64,000 bases of DNA from G963668435 sp963668435. Its GTDB lineage: Bacteria; Latescibacterota; Latescibacteria; Latescibacterales; Latescibacteraceae. Both the position numbers and the translations under genes were made by a program. How positions within the stretch are numbered: position 1 is the first letter of the stretch; each line of letters starts with the position of its first letter. Below, piece after piece: positions 1-8,224 of this stretch. The stretch is from contig CAXXSC010000006.1 of assembly GCA_963668435.2 (NCBI GenBank), positions 434,001 through 498,000 of the forward strand, in the 5' to 3' direction. Under the pieces are notes generated by a model. The model did not search any database. It had not been told where the DNA came from and saw only the letters and a program-made list of their open reading frames with translations.

Positions 1-7
1 TTTAAAC

Positions 8-136
8 GCGGGGGAACCGTCATTCCATGGTTTCCCCGCAGCCCTTCCGGGAAGGGGCGGTGGTCCCTTTGTGTATCTGTTATCTGGCGATGCCGGATGA
101 AAAAGCGTTGACTCTTGGTGCTGATCCCGCAAGCTC
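8..136 (+). repeat. Multi-hairpin intergenic repeat, family 1, copy A (partial)
   Basis: Contains the arms GGGGAACC and GGTTTCCCC around a short loop, then CCCTTCCGGGAAGGG, then a GGTGGTCCC stretch and a terminal GATCCCGCAAG. The same order of hairpins occurs near 7946, 17725, 18161 (reverse) and 34781 (reverse). Copy A is the most diverged and may be cut by the window start. No gene covers it. Confidence 0.6.
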
Positions 137-221
137 AGAGGGAAGTCGCGAAGCACTTTCCGCGGAAAAAACGGAACATCCCTTGCTGACTATAATGTGC
201 CCGCAGGCATCGTCCTTTTGC

Positions 222-249
222 GCCGCTTTTTCGGCGTGGGAAAAGCGGC
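222..249. repeat. Short hairpin repeat, family 4
   Basis: GCCGCTTTTTC pairs with GAAAAGCGGC across a 7-base loop. A near copy in the opposite orientation lies at 3056-3085, and the similarity extends into a flanking CCTTTTGCGCC stretch. Position 1-308 otherwise holds only repeats. Confidence 0.5.
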
Positions 250-308
250 ATTGTCTTTGAGCAAAATTCACATCAATGCAGTATTCAAACGTAAAAAAGG
301 TCCCTGCC

Positions 309-989
309 ATGAAACGTCAGAATCACCGTGTCATTGTATCAATTCTCTGTGGCCTTGTCGTTCTCGGTACCGCCTGCGCCACAGCGCCGAAATTACACCG
401 GGAACGTATCGAATGGTGCAACATCTGGTTCACCAACGCCGAAAAAAACGACCTTCCCCGCGTGCTTTTAATCGGCGACTCCATCACCCAGGGTTATTTC
501 CCTCCCACGGAAAAGCTGATCGGTGACACGGCGAACTGCGGCCGTATGACCACCTCACGCAGTGTCTGCGATCCGGTACTCTACAAGGAGCTTTCACTCG
601 TGCTCGGGCAATACGATTACGCGGTCATTCACGTGAACAACGGCCTTCACGGCTGGTCGTACAGCGAGGATGAGTACCGCGCGGGCCTTGAGAAATTCAT
701 TCGTTTCCTCAAGAAAAAAGCGCCCGGCGCACGCCTTGTTTTTGCCTCCTCGACACCGGTGCAGTCGCATTCCAGCATGAAAGACAACGCTCATCGTGTG
801 GCCCTGCGCAACCAAATAGCCGAAGAGATCATGGCTGCGGAAGACATCCCTGTCGACGATCTCTATTCGCTGGTTACGGGCCATGACGAGTATTACTCAA
901 AGGACGGTGTTCATTTCATCGACAGCGGAAAGAACGCGCAGGCGGAGCAGGTGGTGGGTATTGTGCTGGGGATGATTGAAAAACGCTGA
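309..989 (+). CDS. SGNH/GDSL-family hydrolase, probable lipoprotein
   Basis: Predicted secreted esterase-type hydrolase of 226 residues. The start is placed at the ATG at 309, because the residues from there form a charged N-terminus, a hydrophobic stretch and a cysteine near residue 23 (LGTAC); the -3 residue is G, so the lipobox is imperfect. An in-frame ATG at 276 would add 11 residues that do not fit a signal peptide. SGNH block I is IGDSIT near residue 55, a Gly/Asn block III-like stretch is HVNNGLHG, and block V is DGVHF near the C-terminus, giving Ser, Asp and His of the triad. The substrate is unknown; family members deacylate sugars or lipids. No operon partner is obvious: the next gene starts 390 bp on. 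Confidence 0.75.
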   Translation: MKRQNHRVIVSILCGLVVLGTACATAPKLHRERIEWCNIWFTNAEKNDLPRVLLIGDSITQGYFPPTEKLIGDTANCGRMTTSRSVCDPVLYKELSLVLGQYDYAVIHVNNGLHGWSYSEDEYRAGLEKFIRFLKKKAPGARLVFASSTPVQSHSSMKDNAHRVALRNQIAEEIMAAEDIPVDDLYSLVTGHDEYYSKDGVHFIDSGKNAQAEQVVGIVLGMIEKR

Positions 990-1003
990 TGAGCCGGAAT
1001 TTG

Positions 1004-1040
1004 AATCAAAAGAATTCCTCGGAGTTTACTCTGGGGTTAA
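1004..1040. repeat. Small hairpin repeat, family 3, copy 1
   Basis: AATCAAAAGAATTCC followed by CGGAG, a short spacer, CTCTGGGTTAA-like arm. The reverse complement of the element at 29416-29455 matches closely. Lies just after the SGNH gene. Confidence 0.5.
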
Positions 1041-1054
1041 TCAAGTTTTTCCGG

Positions 1055-1183
1055 CACCCTTTCTGTCGTTTCACGACATCTTTCCCCCATAGGGGGCAAG
1101 ACAAACGATGTGCTGATTCTCCCCTTGCCCCTTTGGGGGACACGAAGAACCGGAAAAGCGCAAGGGGTGGTGGGTAGGGGGCT
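1055..1183. repeat. GC-rich palindromic repeat, family 2, copy 1
   Basis: Starts with CACCCTTTCTGTCG, contains TTTCCCCCATAGGGGG and GCCCCTTTGGGGGAC and ends AGGGGGCT. The same composite occurs in the opposite orientation at 17954-18098, with a partial copy near 8170. A short open frame through it (989-1177) follows the repeat and has no ribosome site, so it is not called as a gene. Confidence 0.55.
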
Positions 1184-1254
1184 GATATTTGATGCCTCGG
1201 AACTCTGCTCCAGGATAGTTCATTATTTAGCGGCCATTTTTTTGCCTGTGCGGG

Positions 1255-1282
1255 TTGTTTCCCGGTGAAAATTGTATATATT
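1255..1282 (+). promoter_or_regulatory. Possible sigma70-like promoter
   Basis: TTGTTT, 16 bases, TATATT, about 95 bases upstream of the start at 1380. Plausible by position and sequence only. Confidence 0.3.
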
Positions 1283-1379
1283 AGATGAGCAGTGGTGTTT
1301 TGTGCCGCTGAAAGCCCCTTTTACCGTTAATCTGATATGATATAACCGTTACATCCACAGGGAATGTGGATTAGGAGGA

Positions 1380-2882
1380 ATGATGAAGCGCGATGTAATT
1401 ACGGTTCTCTGCACCTTTCTGCTGTTATCTTGTTATTCGAACATATCCTCCGCAAATGCGCCGTGGACAAGGTTTTTAGAGGGTTTCGGATATGACAGGG
1501 TGATTTCATTTTCCGAGACATGTGATAACGGCTTTTTCGTTTCCGGTGTGACTGAATCAGATACGGCCTCGTCAGGCGATGTCTGGCTGGACTGTTTCAA
1601 CCTGGAGGGGAAACAGCTCTGGCGAAGGACTTTCGACGGAATCGACAGCAATCCTTCCACTGCATATCAGGGAATAGTGGCATGCGACAACGGCAGCTGT
1701 TTTGCCGGCTACGTCATTTCCGAAAGCGGCGACACCGATATCTGGCTTCTGAAAATCAATGATGATGGTTATCCTCTCTGGACAAAGACGCTCTACGGCA
1801 CGGGTCTGGAAATCCCCACGGGCATAGTCAGCATGGATGATAACAGCCTGCTTGTCAGCGCTCTCACGCAGGACAACGAGTCCGACACGACAGATATCAG
1901 CATCTTCAAGCTGGATTCCAATGGCAATCTGCTCTGGCGAAGGACTTTCGACTGGGGCGATGACGATTTCTGCTGTGATATCATTCCCACAGGTGACGGG
2001 CGTTATACAGTCGCCGGAACAACCTATGTCGATACTCCCGGCGTGACCGCGAGCAGTATGCTCCTGTTCCAGTTCGATGAAAATGGCGACATCCTCTGGG
2101 AAAACCATTTCGACGAGGCCGAGAGCGGTATCACGAAAACCGTACGGCATCTTGAGGCTTATTCACTGGGTTTTATCCTTTATGGGCAGGTCACGGATCT
2201 TATCAGTAATAAAACGTATCCTCAGCTTCTGAACATAAATACCGAAGGGCAGTATTTATACACTTACACAATCGATGAGCCAAAAGGGATGTATGTCGGC
2301 GTGGTGGATATATGCAGTGACGGATACATTCTCGGTGGAACACGGCGTGATGAGATTGACGGTGACGGTATTTTTATCGCGAAAGAAGATATCAGTGGCA
2401 TTCATTCTGAACACTGGAAATACTCAGCTGAAAATCTCAATTCGTTAGCGGCGCTGGATGGCGGCGGATTTGCGTTCACCGGTATTGCGAGAAAAGAGGC
2501 AGGTGCAATAATCAGCGTTTTTATGGCCGTGACTGATACCCGGGGAAATGCTGTCGATCTGCTGGCGCCGGTGTATGTCGAGTGTGAACAGGAAATTGTA
2601 CCAGTGGAATTTGCCCTCTCCCAGAACCTGCCCAATCCATTCAACGCGACAACGACGATTCCCTATTCACTTGACACGGACGGTCAGGTATCACTGACAG
2701 TCTATGACAGCAGCGGCAGGAAGATTGCTACACTCGAGGACTCATACAAACAGGCGGGTGTATATTCGGTGGTGTGGAACGGCATGGATAATGCTGGCTT
2801 GCAGACAGCAAGCGGCATTTATTTCTGCCGTTTGATGCAGGGTGAGAGGGAGATGACAACGCGGATGCTGTTTGTGAAATGA
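1380..2882 (+). CDS. Secreted beta-propeller protein with FlgD/T9SS-like C-terminal tail
   Basis: 500-residue exported protein. TAGGAGGA sits directly before the ATG. Residues 1-26 form a signal peptide (ending ISSANA). The body has repeated blocks ending in LLW/QLW plus a Thr-Phe/Leu pair (LWRRTFDG, LWTKTLYG, LWRRTFDW), spaced about 50 residues, typical of PQQ/WD-like propeller blades. The last ~85 residues begin FALSQNLPNPFNATTTIPY and end with GIYFCRLMQG and a positively charged FVK. This is the FlgD-Ig-like tail that FCB bacteria use for secretion or cell-surface sorting. The role is probably extracellular or surface binding; no catalytic motif is seen. The tail is the best single pointer to the FCB group in this window. 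Confidence 0.75.
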   Translation: MMKRDVITVLCTFLLLSCYSNISSANAPWTRFLEGFGYDRVISFSETCDNGFFVSGVTESDTASSGDVWLDCFNLEGKQLWRRTFDGIDSNPSTAYQGIVACDNGSCFAGYVISESGDTDIWLLKINDDGYPLWTKTLYGTGLEIPTGIVSMDDNSLLVSALTQDNESDTTDISIFKLDSNGNLLWRRTFDWGDDDFCCDIIPTGDGRYTVAGTTYVDTPGVTASSMLLFQFDENGDILWENHFDEAESGITKTVRHLEAYSLGFILYGQVTDLISNKTYPQLLNINTEGQYLYTYTIDEPKGMYVGVVDICSDGYILGGTRRDEIDGDGIFIAKEDISGIHSEHWKYSAENLNSLAALDGGGFAFTGIARKEAGAIISVFMAVTDTRGNAVDLLAPVYVECEQEIVPVEFALSQNLPNPFNATTTIPYSLDTDGQVSLTVYDSSGRKIATLEDSYKQAGVYSVVWNGMDNAGLQTASGIYFCRLMQGEREMTTRMLFVK

Positions 2883-3055
2883 ACATGTCTTGAAAAGATA
2901 TTTCTTGGTGACGATGTCTTGAGCGGGATGGTATTATCTAAAACCGGGAAATTTGCTTGTCAGAAAGTGACCTGAGCGATTCATGATTAGCTGATTAATA
3001 CTATCCGGTAAAAAATTGCTGTGTTTTTTCAGAAGCAAACAATAGTATTTTTTAA

Positions 3056-3085
3056 GCCGCTTTTTCCCTCGCCGGAAAAAGTGGC
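3056..3085. repeat. Short hairpin repeat, family 4, second copy
   Basis: GCCGCTTTTTCC pairs with GGAAAAAGTGGC (12 bp, one G-T wobble) across a 6-base loop, in the ~300-bp gap between the propeller gene and rsmE, which converge here. There is no U-tract directly after the stem on either strand, so a simple terminator is unlikely. It matches the hairpin at 222-249 in reverse orientation. I see nothing else in 2883-3181. Confidence 0.5.
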
Positions 3086-3181
3086 GCAAAAAGGGCGCCC
3101 GGTGAAAAGCTGTTTCCCGTTCTCGCGGCATGTTATCAGGTTCAAGTTCAACCGCACACTAATAAGTAGCTGATCAATACC

Positions 3182-3919
3182 TTAGCCGAACAGCCGTTCC
3201 TTCCAGCTTTTACTGCCGCATGAGGCGCAGAGAGAAACCGCCGTGATCGCCGCAGTCTCTGAGCGGAGTGTCAGGCCGCCGAGAGTGACAGGCGAGGCTC
3301 CCGCTGTGATCAGCACATCGTATTCCTCCTGGCTGAAATCGCCTTCCGGGCCGATCACGATGGTGATGTTGTCCTTGCCCGACACGGTTTTAAGCGCTTT
3401 TTCCATGTCCTGTTCAGCCTGTTTCGCGGCGACAACAATCCCGCCTTCGCAATGGTCGAAAAGGTCCAGAAGCGGCAGCGGATCCTCGAGGACCGGAAAA
3501 TATGAGCGCCCGGACTGTTTCGCCGCGGCGAGGAGAATTTTCTCGATGCGTTCACGTTTCATTTTTTCCGGCTGCTGGTTCGTATGCATCGTGACCAGCG
3601 GAATAATACGTCGTATGCCGAGCTCGGTGCATTTTTCCAAGGCAAGCTCGAAATTCGAGGGCTTGATCAGTGCGAGGGCAAGCGTGAGCGGCGTGTCGAG
3701 CTCACCCGCACCACTGATATCCTGTACCGTTTCGGCTGTCAGCGACTGGGCGTCTATAGCCGTTATCCGGGCCTCGACCCGTTTCCCGAGCCCGTCAGTG
3801 ACAGCGATGACCTCACCGGGGCGGACACGGCAGGAACGTGTGGCGTGGAAATAATCGTCACCGGTCAAAATCACTGCTGAATCAGTGAAAGCGTCTGTCG
3901 GAGCGTAGAAATTCTGCAT
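3182..3919 (-). CDS. rsmE: 16S rRNA (uracil1498-N3)-methyltransferase
   Basis: SAM-dependent SPOUT-class methyltransferase that methylates U1498 of 16S rRNA in the cytoplasm. 245 residues from the ATG at 3919; this start gives the usual MQ-FYAP-type N-terminus followed by the PUA-like domain (TGDDYFHATRSCRVRPGE). An upstream TTG at 3937 would add six residues and is less likely. The knotted SPOUT domain shows the family signatures IGPEGDFS and LGGLTLRSETAAI close to the C-terminus, with ALIKPSNFELALEKCTELG before them. Length is normal for the family. It is a housekeeping gene among accessory secreted genes and the firmest anchor in the first 10 kb. Confidence 0.93.
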   Translation of the reverse strand: MQNFYAPTDAFTDSAVILTGDDYFHATRSCRVRPGEVIAVTDGLGKRVEARITAIDAQSLTAETVQDISGAGELDTPLTLALALIKPSNFELALEKCTELGIRRIIPLVTMHTNQQPEKMKRERIEKILLAAAKQSGRSYFPVLEDPLPLLDLFDHCEGGIVVAAKQAEQDMEKALKTVSGKDNITIVIGPEGDFSQEEYDVLITAGASPVTLGGLTLRSETAAITAVSLCASCGSKSWKERLFG

Positions 3920-4169
3920 GGTATATCGACATGTCAACGGGTTTCAGATTCTGTATATATGTATACAACCAATATACAAAAGCGCAAAGAAAAAAATCGC
4001 CAACGGCACTTCAGCATTTCGGCAAATACTTTAAATCCCAAAGCTTACGGAAATAATAAAAGCACAAAAGCCCGAAAACACAATTTATTTCTCCCGGTGC
4101 TTTCGAGCTTTCATGGATTCTGCTTTTTCAGGCGCTTAACCGTGATTATTCAACACACAGCGTTTAGTA

Positions 4170-7100
4170 CTATTTCACCTTCCGCGCGTTATTCTCTTCC
4201 AGAATTTCCAATATGGCGTCATCCGGATCGACAAGCACATGCAGGTTGTCGCGATCCGGGACATTGGAGAATGTCACAGTCGCCCGTTTCGCCACAAAAT
4301 CAGTCGGGGCGTCGAGAGACGAGATCGTTTTTTCCGCCACCATTTTATCGCCGCTCATGAGCCTGACCGGGACATCCGAGGCCGCACCGTTGCCGAGATT
4401 ATGCACAGTAACCATCACGGTTCCGCCCTTGCGGGTGACATCCCAGGGGTCGACCGCGAGATCGGGAAGTGCCGTGGGGCGATTAAGAGGCTCGATACGC
4501 TCGATTTTGATCACGACAGCCTGTCGCGGTGGTATCGGAAGGCTGACTGTTCCGAAGCGCCGTATGACCTGTTTCGACTGCCAGATCACCGCGCCCGGCT
4601 GGCCTGTTCCCGTGGGATCGGCGTGGATGGCGACCGAATAGATACCGTCTTCGATACGGCAGAGGCGCATACCGAGATCGCGTTTCCGCTCATCGAAAGA
4701 GAAACAGGCGACATCGATCGAGCTGTCGTCGGCATGACGGACCACACGTGCGACCTCCGGCCCGCCGCCGAACGGCCACATGACCGCCAGCTGAAGGTGG
4801 GCATCCCAGCGTGCGCCGCGTTTTCCGCCGAGCATGTAGGTATACATGTTGGGAGCCCCGCCGCGCCGTCCGATACTCGTGGGAATGTAATCGTCGCGAT
4901 GGACATTGGATTCGGTCATGCGGTAGATATAGAAATCGTCGAGCACAGAGGTGTCGAGTCGGAACTCAACAGCCAGCGAGTCAAGCGGTGGCGATGAGTA
5001 TGCGTTTTCCGGCCCCTCTTCACCCCAGTACCAGCGGAAAACATTGACCGAAGTGTGGAACGCGATACCATCGGCATAGTTAACCGGTGTCTGCTCGGGC
5101 TTGCCGAGATGCCAGGCCGATTCCATCTCACGCTCGGCAGCATATGCCTGCCCGAGATTGTTGACCACGGTGTTGTAGCGCTCGCTTATGAAATCGCCGG
5201 TATGCATTCGGTCGATCGGGTGAATACGGCAGTACCCGTCTCTGAAAAGTCCGGTGGCCTCGAACTTGGTGTGTACGGTGTCGATGATTGCTTTCGCGTT
5301 CATATTGCCGTCGAGGGGCAGGTCGGCCTGATGGAAACTCATGAACAGCGTGTCGTCGTTCCAGCCGCCGCCCATCTGGCCATCGGGATTCTGACGTTTC
5401 ACCCACCAGTCGGCGATGGCGTGGCGCTTGATATTGTAATCACGCATGTAGAGCGCCCAGTCAGGTGCGTTGTAAGGGTTGTCGAGCGTGACAAGTGTCG
5501 GCTTAAACGATTCGAGCGGATGGCCGTCGTCGAAATCAGGGCCGCTCATACGGTTATAGAAATTCGCCTCGAAATGATCAGGGAGGACACGTTTCACAGC
5601 CAGCGCCGGGAAATAAACATCGAAGGGGCCTCCATAGCAGTAGGGCCTGTCGAGAGAGACCTCGCGTCCGGTGAACTGCCAGGGCAGGAACTCGTACATC
5701 TTGGAATACTGAGCTTTCGCGGAGATCATTTCCTTGTCCGCCCAGGCGTCGGCGGTGAGATAGGCCGCCACGTTCTCGACAGTCAGCGAGGCCGTGTTTT
5801 TCCGGTCGCCCATACGGGCCTGGCAGGGGCCGGAGGTCGCGATATCGAGCCAGATACGATCTCCCTTGGCGAGAACAAGGTCGTGGAAATCGATAACAAG
5901 GTCAAGCATGCCGTAACCCTTGTCGAAACCGTCGAGCCTGACCGCGAACTGGTTCCAGAGGCGCGAGGGCACCGCCGGATCATGGACACGCACGAAAAGC
6001 GCCTCTTCCGCCCGCGAGGTTTTCAGCGGGATCGAGAGCCTGACTTTCGTGACACCCTGGGTTTCAGAAGCCGCTTCGGTCATGATGTTAAGGCGTTGGA
6101 ACGCACCGATTCCGACTGTCGATCTGCTTTTTCCCTTGTTTCCCGGGGCTGCAAGCGCGATATGACGTTCGTCACGCCCGGTCAGTGCGCGCATGGCGAA
6201 ATCGTAGCGCTCGCCGAAATCGGGATCGGCGATTGCAAGCACAGTGCTTTCACCCGCGACAGGCTCCATCGAGCCGGAGGAATGATACAATCCCACGTTG
6301 TGAATGCGTTTGGCGCCGGACAGCGGCAGCCGGACTCCCTCGCCATCGAAAATCTCAGGTGTGCCGTAGCTCTCGGTGAACGGGATACGGAACGTTGCGC
6401 CCTCCTCTGCCGGAACAGTGGCTGCATAGAAGAAACGATCGCCCGCGGGCACCTTGAAAAGCTTCTCGGTCTCGCTCATGCAGGGCGGCCCGGCCTCGAC
6501 TTCGACATTGCTGAGATTGCCGCTCAGGGCGACATAGTTCACGCTGCTTTCCGGGGCAGTCGTGATATCGACCTTCTCGGCATGGAAATCGGCATCGCCC
6601 GGGATGATGGTAAAAAACGCGTAAAAATGAGGCCATGCCATCTCGTTTCTGCCGTCGATCACATAGAGTCCGGGCACGTGACCGTCCGCCGCGCCTGTGG
6701 GGAAAACTTCCCGCATGGTCATCGCGCCGCCGGGGGTTACGGACGGCAGCCTGTCGATACTGTCCGCGCCGCTCATACGGTCGATTGCGGTGGTGTCGGC
6801 ATTTTTGCGGGTGAAGTATGCGGACTCGTTTTTCGGCGGAGTGTTGTTTTTCATGAGACGGCTGATCTCGGCTTTTTTCAGCGGACGGTCCATGATGTAG
6901 AGCTCGTCATAGGCAAGGCCCGGCGAGGGCATGTGGAAAAGCCCCGGCGGCAGTGTTTCGAACCATCCGCCGTTTCCCCACGAAGATGCGATCTTCTCGC
7001 CGTTCAGCCACATTTCCATGCCGTTGGCCCAATCCCAGTTCAGCACTACATGGTTCCATTTCGTGCTGTCCCAGACGGTATCGGAACTGATCTCGTGACG

Positions 7101-7634
7101 CACATAGCGGGCATCGCGAACATAAGCGGCAAGTTTCATATCGTCGCCGACCAGAACACCGAGAAGGTCGCGCTCGCGCCGTCCGAAAGCGATCGAGGTC
7201 TGCTCGAACAGCGGGCCAGCATAGGGCGGTTTGCCTTTCGCCCAGAAAGCGACCGCGCCGAAACGGGGATTCAGCCGTCCGCTGCCCCAGATGAATGGCT
7301 GATTGTAACCCATCTTGTTGCCGGGGCGTGTGTTGAACATGACCGCGGTGATAAGGTCGAGGTCGATGCCGGTCATGTTGACAGCATCCGGCGGGTCGGG
7401 AATGAAACTCATGCGGATGCCCTTGCCAAACCTGCCTTCCGGGAAATCGATCTTGCGCTGTTCGATCGACTTTTTACCCGAGCGTTCGATGAAATCCTCA
7501 TCGAAGAAATCGCGGTTGTCGAATGACATGTGGTAGGAAACCACAGATTTGCGAATTTGTCCGGCTGCGGCGGAAAACGACAGCGCAGTCAGCGCCGCGG
7601 CGAGTGCGAAAAGGAAAACATGCCCTCTTTTCAT
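4170..7634 (-). CDS. Large secreted LamG-CARDB protein, putative polysaccharide-active
   Basis: 1154-residue exported protein. AAAGGA lies 8 bases before the ATG, and a signal peptide covers residues 1-24 (ends SFSAAAG). Residues ~30-270 look like a LamG/concanavalin jelly roll (AVAFWAKGK, WNHVVLNWDWANGMEMWLNGEKI). The middle (~300-1040) is one long region with many aromatic residues and short motifs such as GGGWNDDTLFMSFHQAD, reminiscent of an alpha/alpha-toroid glycan-active enzyme, but I do not recognise a family. The last ~95 residues form a CARDB/Ig-like domain (LPDLAVDP, VTVHNLGNGAASDVPV, ILEENNARK). Substrate and reaction are unknown. A single ORF of this size with signal, LamG and CARDB argues for extracellular glycan binding or degradation. 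The 823-aa reading frame on the opposite strand is a shadow. Confidence 0.65.
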   Translation of the reverse strand: MKRGHVFLFALAAALTALSFSAAAGQIRKSVVSYHMSFDNRDFFDEDFIERSGKKSIEQRKIDFPEGRFGKGIRMSFIPDPPDAVNMTGIDLDLITAVMFNTRPGNKMGYNQPFIWGSGRLNPRFGAVAFWAKGKPPYAGPLFEQTSIAFGRRERDLLGVLVGDDMKLAAYVRDARYVRHEISSDTVWDSTKWNHVVLNWDWANGMEMWLNGEKIASSWGNGGWFETLPPGLFHMPSPGLAYDELYIMDRPLKKAEISRLMKNNTPPKNESAYFTRKNADTTAIDRMSGADSIDRLPSVTPGGAMTMREVFPTGAADGHVPGLYVIDGRNEMAWPHFYAFFTIIPGDADFHAEKVDITTAPESSVNYVALSGNLSNVEVEAGPPCMSETEKLFKVPAGDRFFYAATVPAEEGATFRIPFTESYGTPEIFDGEGVRLPLSGAKRIHNVGLYHSSGSMEPVAGESTVLAIADPDFGERYDFAMRALTGRDERHIALAAPGNKGKSRSTVGIGAFQRLNIMTEAASETQGVTKVRLSIPLKTSRAEEALFVRVHDPAVPSRLWNQFAVRLDGFDKGYGMLDLVIDFHDLVLAKGDRIWLDIATSGPCQARMGDRKNTASLTVENVAAYLTADAWADKEMISAKAQYSKMYEFLPWQFTGREVSLDRPYCYGGPFDVYFPALAVKRVLPDHFEANFYNRMSGPDFDDGHPLESFKPTLVTLDNPYNAPDWALYMRDYNIKRHAIADWWVKRQNPDGQMGGGWNDDTLFMSFHQADLPLDGNMNAKAIIDTVHTKFEATGLFRDGYCRIHPIDRMHTGDFISERYNTVVNNLGQAYAAEREMESAWHLGKPEQTPVNYADGIAFHTSVNVFRWYWGEEGPENAYSSPPLDSLAVEFRLDTSVLDDFYIYRMTESNVHRDDYIPTSIGRRGGAPNMYTYMLGGKRGARWDAHLQLAVMWPFGGGPEVARVVRHADDSSIDVACFSFDERKRDLGMRLCRIEDGIYSVAIHADPTGTGQPGAVIWQSKQVIRRFGTVSLPIPPRQAVVIKIERIEPLNRPTALPDLAVDPWDVTRKGGTVMVTVHNLGNGAASDVPVRLMSGDKMVAEKTISSLDAPTDFVAKRATVTFSNVPDRDNLHVLVDPDDAILEILEENNARKVK

Positions 7635-7945
7635 GGTCTCGGTCCTTTAATTGTATGAATTATGATTGGTTTTGTCGGATTGACAGTGAGTGGAATATAA
7701 TAAAACTTCGCGGAAGACAAAATAACTTTGGGGGATGGTTGAAGAAAAGTATCTCTTAGGAGGCAGGTGCGTTGAGCCCTTTCTAAATTCTGCGAGGGGT
7801 GACTCCTGTCTCTTTCATCATTGTTCATCCAGTAGTGTCCGGTTAAACTTGAGCCTGATGGCTATGAAAGCCTACAAACGCTGAGTCGAACCCAATAATA
7901 CGGTGAATGCGACACAAATCCGGCAATATTAACATACTAAACGGA

Positions 7946-8096
7946 ACAGTCCTTCGGACTGTCACCGGGGAACCATCGCTTTATGGTTCCCCCGGCCCCT
8001 CCGAAAGGGGGCAGCGGCCCCTTTTGGTCTGATATGGATGTGCCATTTGATCCGCTGTACGGCTTTGCGCCGCCGTACGCTTGATTTCGGGATCAC
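7946..8096 (+). repeat. Multi-hairpin intergenic repeat, family 1, copy B
   Basis: Ordered hairpins: ACAGTCC/GGACTGT; GGGGAACCAT/ATGGTTCCCC; CCCCT/AGGGG; GCAGCGGCCCC; then CTTTTGGTCTGATATGGATG; then a GTACGGC/GCCGTAC stem; then GGGATCACCGC. It lies in a ~590-bp gap (7635-8224) between two minus-strand genes. The rest of the gap holds a TAGTGTCCGGTTAA stretch near 7833 that might be an IS-end remnant, and a partial family 2 repeat. Confidence 0.65.
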
Positions 8097-8169
8097 CGCA
8101 ACCGACTATAATACTAAGGTATTATGTCCAATACCATAATCATATCTATCAAGCGGTTTTAACAGAAGA

Positions 8170-8211
8170 TACCCCCTCGCTTTCGCCCTGTCCCCCCTGT
8201 GGGGGGGCTGC
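8170..8211. repeat. GC-rich palindromic repeat, family 2, partial copy
   Basis: ACCCCCTCGCTTTCGCCC followed by TCCCCCCTGTGGGGGGGC, resembling one half of the elements at 1055-1183 and 17954-18098. It sits right after the stop of the minus-strand gene that ends at 8225. Confidence 0.35.
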
Positions 8212-8224
8212 CTCAACGCTGCTC

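Noticed and set aside
989..1177. Short open frame after the SGNH gene
   Set aside because: It lies in repeats of families 2 and 3 and has no ribosome site or homology.
3959..4360. Open frame in the rsmE-LamG gap
   Set aside because: It overlaps the 3' end of the LamG gene and the sequence is Lys/Arg-rich without a family; no ribosome site.
5055..7526. Long open frame opposite the 1154-residue LamG gene
   Set aside because: It is a shadow in GC-rich DNA: no signal peptide, no ribosome site, low-complexity Arg/Glu-rich sequence, and the minus-strand gene has clear domains.
7833..7850. TAGTGTCCGGTTAA as an IS end
   Set aside because: No transposase remnant or second end nearby; too short to call.
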